From positions 1 through 28,289 of the forward strand of contig JAIPMN010009678.1 of NCBI GenBank assembly GCA_020650975.1: 28,289 nt of DNA. The letters are read 5' to 3'. A model generated the notes under the pieces. That model saw only the letters and a list, made by a program, of their open reading frames with translations, was not told where the DNA came from and made no database searches. Below, piece after piece: positions 10,492 through 18,800 of the stretch. The position numbers were made by a program, and so were the translations under genes. Each line of letters starts with the position of its first letter. Position 1 is the first letter of the stretch. The stretch comes from Apostichopus californicus (Eukaryota; Echinodermata; Holothuroidea; Aspidochirotida; Stichopodidae).

Positions 10492-13400
10492 CTGTAAGAG
10501 AAAAACAAAACACACCCAAACAGTTAAAGGAGGCAAAAACTCACAGACCATTATTATTGGTCTATGTGATAGTATACAAATAATGAATGGTTATGAGTGC
10601 AATAGTGCAAATATTTCATGAGTTGAAAGATGGAATGTTCCATTCAACGAGGCGCAGCCGAGTTGAATGGAACAAATTACATCTTTCAACTCATGAAATA
10701 TTTGCCCTATTGCAGGAATGGAAACCATTCATTATTTGTTTTATACAACACCTTCAAATTTGGATATAATTGGATGTAAAATGCACTCATGCAACTGATT
10801 GTTTTGAACAGACAGGTTTCTCTGCTCTCTTACCATTGAAAAAAGTGCTATCAAAAAAGTATATTCTATTTCATAGAGTGCAATAGAGCGGATTTTGCAT
10901 GCAATCAACGAGCAATTGACCAATCAAATGACCAGAATACAATTAGGTGTTGTATAAAGATAACTGTTGCAAAATACTTCTGATAACAAGCTAAGATAAA
11001 TCTTTATCCCGTTTGGGAGATATCACAGATTTTAATGTTCCTTCACACACAAAGCTGGAGACTTGATCAAGTCTAAATATGACATCAACCAGCATATGTG
11101 CTTCAATTTCTTATATTTTTGTATATTTATTACAATGTTTATTTTCCACTTTGAAAATATGAAAAGAAACAGAGAAAGAGGAAAGAAAGGTTTCAGATCC
11201 TAGTTTAGCTTTAATGAGCAAGATTATCCTCAGCTGTTTGAGGGAGTTGTTCTTCTTAACTCGTTTGAAAATAATATTTTGCTGAACTCAGAAGGAAGGA
11301 CGAAGAGTTTACGTTTATTGATATAGTCTCCTGCAATGATGAGAGCCCATGTGGAAAATTAGTAAGAACAGTTTTTCTTTGTTTTCTTGGAGGTGTGTGA
11401 GTGAGGGGAGGGGGGGGGGGTAGGGAACGGTGGTTTGAAGGGGGAGGTTGGTGGGTGGAAGAGAGGTACACTCACCATTCTGAGCTTCTGTGGTAGTAAT
11501 AACCTTCAATGGATGCCTTTGATTTCTGGTAGCAGATGTAGTAAAACCCAGCAAATGAAGCTCCAGTAATGTCCTTGATTCGGTGATCAGGGACTAAGAA
11601 ATGTTCCTGGCAAAAACAACAGCACTTACAACTTAGTAGAGATCAGTCACCAAAGAAGCTACTGTAGCTTTTCAATCGTTTGGCAAACACTTACAAATTT
11701 AATTTAAGATGAACTATGTCTGATATCCTTTCATGGACAACTTTAGGGAAAACATTCACTTTAAAATGTGACTGACCATAAGAACATTTAGAAGCAGTCC
11801 ATGTCTTATAAATTACTTGGAAAGTGTTGCAGTTTTACAAAAAAGCTCTTTCTCAAATTGCTGTTATTCTTTTAGTTCTCGAAAATGGGCTTATTGTCTG
11901 TATTGATCACAGAATATTTACTATTTGTATATTTATAGCTTCTTCTCTGGTTTCAGCAAGTTGAGGCAGTCTTCTAAGGGCTTGCTCCTCTCTATACGGG
12001 ATTTTCCTATCATGCTTCAAAGCTATCAAACTAACAGTGTGAACACTTCCTAACCTTTATCTGATAGAAATGTGATATTCATACTGCTAATACTTTCAGT
12101 ACAAGTGCTTTGAAGCAGGACATGAAAGTACAGTTTATTAAAACGTGGCAACGGTGGGTTCTAGTTTTCCAGCAGATACATTGACTGTAATGATAACTGA
12201 AGTTGAAAACCTCATCATGTCACCATTACCACTTGTTCTTAGGTTGTCATGGTAACCAAAGTCCAAACTTCTTACCTTCCACCTCATGAAAACATAATCA
12301 GATCTATTCAACTCATCAAAACTGAATTTGTCTTCGTTAAAGGTCTTTGCAAATTGGGAAAAGGACTTGAACTGGCTCTGTAATAAATGAGATAAAAATA
12401 AAGATTTGAAAAAAGCAACTTTTGCATATTAATTTCTCTTCACTATTCTGTCTTTCACCTTGACCAAACATGACATTAATGACTAAACTTATATCTTTAT
12501 AGTGAAATTCTACTCAAAGGATTTTACTGTGGTAAGCCTCATCTTAAAAATCAAGTTTGAAAGACTGTAATATTTTGTAATTAAGTCACTTTTAAGTTCA
12601 CAGAAAATAAAGTCTTACCCAGTGTTTGTGATCAACTTCTTCATCTGCTTCCCATTTTCTTGTCAGGAAAGGAAATTTTTGGCTGATGATTTCACCCTCA
12701 AAGAATGTCACAAGGACTGGATATTCATCAGTAAGGCCTCTGATTTTAAGATACCCACATAGGTAGCTATTTTCTTCATCCACATGCTGTCAAATAAAGG
12801 AAGAGATAAAGCATACAGAAATGGGCAATTACTAAGTATGCCATTTTACCAAAGAGGTGCTGCATATGTACATCTGGCATATAATGTAGCTGTGGGATGT
12901 AACTTGTAAATTTGCGAACAGGGTGGTACCAAAATAGTTCTGCAGATATGACCTGGCAGAATGGATTGTCATCAAAGGGGTGCAACAGATATCCACATAC
13001 AATAACAATGGGTAGCAAACCGGGCAAAACTTTGTGGCTCCATAGAGACACTGCAGCTATGACCTGACATTAATTTTGTGTTACTGTACATTAAAATGGG
13101 GTGCCACATGTACGACATGGAGTAGCTGCGTGTCCAAACAATGGTGCAACAGATATTATATTATCAATAACACAAAAACAAAGTGGAAGAGAGGGAAGCT
13201 ACAGAAAATGTAGTCAGTTTGTTGAAAGATTGCTACAGGAACACAACTGGATTTCAGAGCAAAAAAATGTATTAATCACAGTCAACCATTACCATAGTAA
13301 AGGTTTGCATTAGTTGAGACAATGCAATTATATATTACCAAAAACTGATCATGTTCCAGTTCACCTGGTTTTTGTGCAGAAGAACATCACACATCATAAG

Positions 13401-14142
13401 TAGTTAGGCATAGGCTATGGCCGGGGGGAAATTGTAACAAGTTCCCTTTACTATTAGTTTGTGTCTCCAATTAATTTTTTATTCTCTTTTCTTACTTCTC
13501 ATCCACATCCACGTTATGGACGTAATTTTGTGGTTAATATGTCGGTACTAATTTAGAATCCGTACCATTCGACTCCCCGACAGGCTTATCATTCACGCGA
13601 CGCACCTATTCACTGACTGTTATTCTATTGATTTGGGAGACAGAAACCAAGCCGATGCGAGCACACACGTTCAGCCAGATTATACAGTTGTTATTCTGCG
13701 GATTATACAGTTGTTATTCTGTCGATTCGAAGTAAGCTTTCCCATTCATATGGTACGGATTCTAAAGTTAGGCCAATATGTCATAATCTTCTTTAAGCCA
13801 AGTACCTAGGCCAACTGTAGTACAGTGAAATTGGAAAGAACTAATCTCCCACTAGTCCCAGACTGAGTCCAGGTACGCGAATGGAAAAATCCCGTACCCT
13901 AACATGCATTTGCAGTAGCAAGACGTCACCTAACCACCTGGTACTACTGTACTGGTACTGGTAGTGGTACGTGAACAGCAGCAGACTGTCATTACCTGTA
14001 ATTCCACTTCAACGTCGTAACTGTTGCCCTTGCTTTTTTGATGACCTCTAAATTTAGATCCACCATACAGTAAGGATCTTGTTAGTCCTGGCTGAGCAGA
14101 ATTTTGAGGAGGCAACGGGTAGATATTCACTTCGCCCGGCAT
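10428..14142 (-). CDS. GID4: GID4, degron receptor of the CTLH/GID ubiquitin ligase
   Basis: Complete coding region of five exons: 14142-13996, 12786-12619, 12377-12276, 11606-11476 and 10491-10428. It encodes 203 aa. GID4 is a beta-barrel substrate receptor that binds N-terminal proline or other hydrophobic N-degrons and brings substrates to the CTLH/GID E3 complex. The product is close to human GID4 over the whole barrel: [20 protein letters not shown] at residues 23-42, [30 protein letters not shown] and HRSSEWYQSL. Human degron-pocket residues Gln132, Glu237 and Tyr258 correspond to Gln35, Glu140 and Tyr161 here, all kept. The human N-terminus is roughly 100 residues longer; here an in-frame TGA 18 bases before the ATG supports this short start unless an upstream exon exists. 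All introns are GT-AG and exon phases join without a frameshift. GID4 is head-to-head with ATPAF2. Confidence 0.96.
10572..10738. mobile_element. Palindromic MITE (hairpin)
   Basis: Two arms of about 77 bases are imperfect reverse complements, from TATACAAATAATGAATGG on the left to CCATTCATTATTTGTT on the right. Inner blocks CAAATATTTCATGAGTTGAA and TGTTCCATTCAAC are perfectly paired. The loop at 10649-10661 is GAGGCGCAGCCGA, similar to the GC-rich centres I associate with ISL2EU-type MITEs of marine invertebrates (recollection, not a search). It lies in GID4 intron 4. Confidence 0.8.
10740..10958. mobile_element. MITE with 14-bp perfect terminal inverted repeats
   Basis: TTTATACAACACCT at 10740-10753 is repeated exactly, inverted, at 10945-10958. 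The right part holds GACCAATCAAATGACCAGAA just inside the end. It abuts the hairpin at 10572-10738, whose right arm also ends near TTTTATAC. The two may be one composite insertion or two copies of related elements. There is no coding capacity. Confidence 0.7.
11037..11150 (+). repeat. Dispersed repeat family 2, copy A
   Basis: Similar to the reverse complement of about 26828-26920. Shared blocks are AGACTTGATCAAGTCTAAA, ATGACATCA and TTTATTACAATGTTTATTTTC, in the same order and with similar spacing. It lies in GID4 intron 4, while copy B lies in a DRC3 intron. Confidence 0.75.
11403..11458 (+). repeat. G-rich tract with quadruplex potential
   Basis: The plus strand has GGGG, a run of about ten G, TAGGG, GGGGG, and GGTGGGTGG within 56 bases. 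That is enough G-runs for an intramolecular quadruplex on the non-transcribed-sense side. It lies about 17 bases beyond the donor of GID4 exon 4, and the GID4 pre-mRNA would carry the C-rich complement. Confidence 0.6.
11476..11606 (-). CDS. GID4: GID4 exon 4
   Basis: Acceptor TTTTGCCAG, then residues 140-182 beginning [18 protein letters not shown] and ending HRSSE plus two bases of a Trp codon, donor GTGAGT. It carries Glu140 and Tyr161, the equivalents of human pocket residues Glu237 and Tyr258. A long C-rich tract (in transcript sense) begins a few tens of bases after the donor. Confidence 0.95.
12276..12377 (-). CDS. GID4: GID4 exon 3
   Basis: Acceptor TTTATTACAG, 34 codons (residues 106-139) from [13 protein letters not shown] to DYVFMRWK, donor GTAAGA. 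Both boundaries are phase 0. It aligns without gaps to the human segment between KHW and EQFLVPDH. Confidence 0.95.
12619..12786 (-). CDS. GID4: GID4 exon 2
   Basis: Acceptor ATTTGACAG, 56 codons (residues 50-105) from [15 protein letters not shown] to DHKHW, donor GTAAGA. Both boundaries are phase 0. It contains the hallmark FFEGEIIS and FLTRKW segments of the barrel. Confidence 0.95.
12787..13995 (-). other. GID4: GID4 intron 1
   Basis: GT-AG intron of 1209 bases. It contains an inverted-repeat element at 13548-13771 and otherwise unremarkable sequence. A GGTGCAACAGATAT motif occurs twice (about 12978 and 13142). Confidence 0.85.
13548..13771. mobile_element. MITE with about 21-bp terminal inverted repeats
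   Basis: The left end CTAATTTAGAATCCGTACC and the reverse complement of the right end CTAACTTTAGAATCCGTACC differ by one inserted base. Inside is a direct repeat of GATTATACAGTTGTTATTCT at about 13678-13720. The 224-bp element is non-coding and sits in GID4 intron 1. No clear target duplication is visible beyond the ends. Confidence 0.75.
13996..14142 (-). CDS. GID4: GID4 exon 1 (start)
   Basis: ATG at 14142-14140 has A at -3 and an in-frame TGA at 14160-14158. It encodes residues 1-49, starting [19 protein letters not shown] and ending [10 protein letters not shown], with donor GTAATG. A short proline-rich leader precedes the conserved [13 protein letters not shown] block, and Gln35 is the likely degron-pocket residue. 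Confidence 0.93.
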
Positions 14143-15721
14143 TTTGAAGTCACAGTATCATCCGTGTGTCGTGATTCTATAACTGTCATGCACCCGTACA
14201 TGTAAGTTGTAGCTTGTGGGCGGAGCCTACAGTAACAATTGCGCAACATTGCACACAGGGATCGCATGTGAAAATCCAAAGTTCAGAAATTGGTGTGGTA
14301 CTGATAGTGTGATCGTGTGAATGAACTTCACGAAACTTATCGCCCAGTTTAGTGACGAGGACCTCATCTGTTTCATTACACAAAAGGTTGTCGGAAACGT
14401 AAATGATAGAAAAGGAACGTTTGATGAGGCTACATGGAACCTACGTTCAATCAGCGCTAAGCCCCTTGATACGTTCGTTAGGCCTACATTATAACACATT
14501 AAACCTAGTATGTACTACTAGGGCCTTCTAAATTTAGGCAAAGCCTAGCCTACGTCTGTACTGTATGTTGCACACAACAGAAGTATCCCAGTAGAGTCCA
14601 AGTCTGGTTCACTTGTATTTGATATTGCACGTGATAAAACTGTCACTAAGGAAATGAAAAAAATTGTAAAAGGAAAAAAAAATGGTATGTTATTATCTCA
14701 ATCTCCTAGCTTAGACCAATAAATAAGCTTACAGTTGCAGCCTACAGTAGCATGGACACTTCAAATTTCGGACACCTAAGCCTTAAATCACCCCAAAACT
14801 ATATCTTCTGGTATAAATCACCTGAAATATACTTGATATGGTGGGAGAAGTGTGTTATATTAAGATACACGGCCAAACTTTCTTTCCTGCAAACTGTTTT
14901 CACATTGTTTTCTTCGTGATTGTGGAACTGGTATTTCTTTGCTAGAGTATTGCGAAATTCGGACACTCGTTCCCACAGTGTGGCGCTGGTGATAAAATTG
15001 GTGGCGCAGTTGCTCTTTCAGTAATTATAACAGACTTCATAGATCTCCGTCATTTTATTGACAAATATGTAAGTATTTACTTGCAGACGGGTCATTTTAG
15101 AGAGAAAGTATCTGTATCTTCGTAGTTTTTCGTGAAATTGGCTGCTGCTATAGGTTGTCATGGTGAAATCGTGCATTTCTTAGGGGTGTCCGAAATTCGC
15201 AGTGTTCCGAATTTTGCAATACTGACTATACAGGTTATATGCTATTAAAAATTAACTTCAGATTGGACTACCAAAGGAATCACCCTATTCATTCAATTTA
15301 GCTTGCTGGTTAATTTTCTCCTTTTGAGGAAAAGAATTTAAAAAGTCAACCAAATTACCGACAGCACAAGATAAATTCAGACAAATTGCTCTTGGCATTT
15401 TATCTCATATAATTACAGCACAGCCTAGGTACACATACAAATTTGATTCTTGCTTGTGTTGCAATAAGATTGAGGTTTAATAGTGGAAATAAAACATGCA
15501 ATATGGGACCATGCAAGATTTTTCTAGTTATTTACATAAATATGTATGTTTGTCTATGAATTTGATCCTTACATTACCAAAAATCAAGTGCATTACAATC
15601 TTTGTATTCCTTTTCTACAGACTAGATTTTTGGAAGTGCAGTTGTCATTGTATTTACCATAATTTAATTCCTGAAGTCATCCAGTCTTATGCTGCTTCAT
15701 GAAGATTAAAATATAATCACG
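14143..15721. promoter_or_regulatory. Head-to-head GID4/ATPAF2 intergenic region
   Basis: This interval between the two start codons must hold both promoters and 5' UTRs. A GC box GGGCGG is at 14218-14223, close to the GID4 side. A TTTTCTACAG acceptor-like site at 15611-15620 could begin the ATPAF2 exon that carries the start codon, which implies an upstream 5' UTR exon. Inverted repeats at 14757-15223 occupy the middle. No TATA box can be assigned with confidence. Confidence 0.5.
14757..15223. mobile_element. Nested inverted repeats, MITE-like
   Basis: Two inverted pairs share the right side. CACTTCAAATTTCGGACACC (14757-14776) pairs with 15185-15204 at 18 of 20 positions. AGTATTGCGAAATTCGGACA (from 14946) pairs with 15201-15223, with one mismatch and one indel. 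The core TTCGGACA thus occurs twice in each direction. This looks like a non-autonomous DNA element, perhaps one inserted in another, inside the GID4/ATPAF2 promoter interval. Confidence 0.65.
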
Positions 15722-15827
15722 ATGGCCTTCCAGAAATTGTTTGTACCTAACTTTCGGACAGTGCTTTCAAGACATGGAAATCAAGTACAGCAGCAAGTCC
15801 CCATTCAAATGAAAAGGTTCCTCAAAG
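15722..15827 (+). CDS. ATPAF2: ATPAF2 exon 1 (coding start)
   Basis: ATG in the context CACGATGG, 35 codons plus one base, donor GTAAGG. It encodes the presumed mitochondrial targeting peptide, rich in Arg, Lys and Gln. The previous in-frame codons upstream include TAA, so no longer start is available in this exon. Confidence 0.9.
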
Positions 15828-18800
15828 GTAAGGAAGTTTTCTAGATATTTCAGAGGTTGTACTTATTGTATCTCTCTGCTAGTTTTTATATTATACCTGA
15901 AAAATATTCAAAAGATATAATATATGTATATGTATTTTTAAAATGAGGTATGACTGTTTATGTCTGTAAATGTGAATGTATGTATGTTACCTTGATTTGA
16001 AGACATTTTTGGTAAAACTTATCTTTGTGTACTGCTCGTGTTATTGGCTCCTTATTTGTTGATCAGGTATATAGAGTTGACATAATATTCAATAATATAA
16101 TTTTTAATATTAAATTTCTGATCATCCTCTTTGTGACAGATATCAGAAATTGGTTTATAAGTACTTACAATGTCACATATAAGAAAATTAACCTCAAGCA
16201 ATCACCATTATCTGCTGCCAGAATGTGTTTTTGATGGGATTCTAAGTAGTAAGTAATGCATTTCTTTTATTGAAGTCATATTCAGACCTCCCAGCTAATC
16301 CTTTAAAAAAAACTTTACTTCAAAACAGCTCTTTATTTTTCAAAAATACTCTTTAAAGCCTTAAAAACCTTTATTTTGATTTTAAGTTAAAAAAATATTT
16401 TAAAGATTTAGTTTATAGTAGAAATATTGTATTGAGTCATGCTACCATTGGCCATCAAGGTTTTGTGGACAGCCAGGCATGATTCATGCAGTGATACAAA
16501 ACAGACTCACAACAACAGTTCATGTAAGCAAGTAGCTTAAATAAGGTCCACAGATGATGTCAAAATGGGCATAAATGGTGAGTATGTTACAAGTTAACTT
16601 CATTTTGGACCTTTAAAAACCACTATGTTCATGTTTGAAGCCTTTAAAAACCTTTTCCAAAAATTTCTTCATTTACAACCTTTAAAGAAACCTTTATTTT
16701 GTTGAAGAGGCGCTGGGAGGTCTGCAAATTGAAGCGGTTTGATAAGTTGCCTGTTTGGGGTTAGTTTTGGTAACAGTGTAGTACTGACCATTGCATATTA
16801 TGGATTTTTTTGCTACAGCTTCTGGTTGTATTAGAGTTTAATTTTGCCCATGGATGTGTTCCTTTGACTTTAGTAATTGACAAATATGAATTTTTCCCCC
16901 TTCTTGCTTTATCAAAAGTTTCTTTCAATCCATAACAGATCCAAAGAAATTCTATAAGAATGTCAGCATAGCTAAGGCTGATGGCTTGTTTGAAATAAAC
17001 CTAGACAAGAACAAGCTGAAGACATCTTTAGGCACACTTTTCAGGGTACCAACAGAACCCTTGGCAGTTGCCGTGGCAACCGAGTGGGACAGCCAAAAGG
17101 AGATGATCAAGAAACATTCAATGTACTTGGTAAGATTTTAATTGTTAATTGAATGTAAATCAGGATTAGCTCAAAGGGATTGTCAGATTAATCATGACTT
17201 GGGTTTTGGTGGACATTGAGCTCTTGTTGTATTAATCAAGGATTTAAACAGCCAGTTGGAACAATTCTCTAATGCTAATACTGTACTGCATACTGTGCTC
17301 TCATATCATGCACTACAGCACTTGTACTGGCAGTACGAACAGTTCCCAACTGATATGCAATAGAAATTGTATAGTTACCATCTTATTATCAGACCAATAT
17401 GTAGTAATTACTGACAGACCATTGCAATACTTTGTTGTTTTGTACAGTACTGTTTCAGAGCAGCTTTTGTACAAGTATTTTCTATTCTCTCTTTTAGACC
17501 AGTTTATGTAATACTGCAATAGACAACCCAACAGAAAGAAGCAAGGAGACAGTTATTCAGTCTGTCTTACGTTTTCTGGAGACAGATACATTATGGTAAG
17601 TTACAGAGCATAATGCCTGCTTGAATGTAATAGACACTCATATACATAAGTAGTCGTTTTCTCACCTTCCCGTTTAAATATTTCAGGACTCCGATTTTAA
17701 ATATGTAGTTGTAAATGTTTATAGTTCTCACCTTCTCCTGAGTCTGCAATGTTAGTAAAACTTCAGTGAGAATCATAAAAAGATCACCAATGTTTTTATC
17801 TTTGATACTCCCATTTTACTTCCAGTTTGACCCTATATTCATATGACTAGAATAATTCATCAATGAATCTAATGGCAGAGACGAACGCAGAGATGTGGTT
17901 TATAGCCACAAAATGACTAGTTGACTGAACTTTGTAGCGTTAAAAGAAGCACAAAATGACTCAAGAATAGATTAAATAGTCAAACACACAACTGTAGTTA
18001 ATTACTTCAAAAACAATTAATGTGTTTATTTAATCAAGGCTTCTTATTGGGAGGTTTTCAGTGTTGGAAACACACAGATCGAAAAAACCATGACAAAATA
18101 TCAAAGTGATATTGCACAATTGTACAGTAGCACGTAAACAATATTTCTCCTTAAAGGTTTGAGGACTTGCTTGCACTTATATATCTCAATATCATATACG
18201 TGTTAAACAGTTAAACAAAGGTAGGTAAATAAAAAAGAGTCCAAGCAAAAGTGGACTTTACCAACAGAATCTCATCTGTCACCTGTCCTTTGACAATATA
18301 TTTATTTTCTACACCATCAGCTTTAGGTTAGATGAACCACCAGAGCTAGCAGAGTTACAAACCAACCATTGGGATCCTGTTATTGATTGGTTCAATGACA
18401 GATACTCAGCTGATATCAAACCAACCACATCTATCATATCTCCTACTATAGCAAAGGAAACACTAGAGAACCTTAAAGGTCATTTGAGGTCACACAACGA
18501 ATGGGCTCTTGTAGGTAATGACTTATGCAGACTAGAAATATCTTCAGCCTTGCAACAAACAGTGTCATAGTAGCTAAGTAAGCACCTTATAGTTTATAAA
18601 ATGATAAAGTTTTACACTTGGTCAAGTCTTGAGTGTTGCATGTGAATGGATGTCAAGGTTCTCATATCTCCCAATGGTGCTGCCAAGCTGTTTTTGTTAT
18701 ATTGTGCTTCAGTAGTATCTGTCATTAAAGTTAGGGTAGTTTCATTTGAGAATGTTTTATTTTACACCCGTCACATTGCCTAGCTACTTCAGAGTAGCTC

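Larger units (their letters stand above)
10492..11475 (-). other. GID4: GID4 intron 4 with repeat elements
   Basis: This GT-AG intron of 984 bases holds a hairpin element (10572-10738), an adjoining element with 14-bp inverted ends (10740-10958), a dispersed repeat (11037-11150) and a G-rich tract (11403-11458, plus strand). Repeats make up roughly half of it. Confidence 0.85.

Noticed and set aside
10241..10621. Plus-strand open frame of 126 codons
   Set aside because: It lies opposite GID4 exon 5 and runs into the hairpin element. Its sequence has no domain, and the minus strand explains the conservation.
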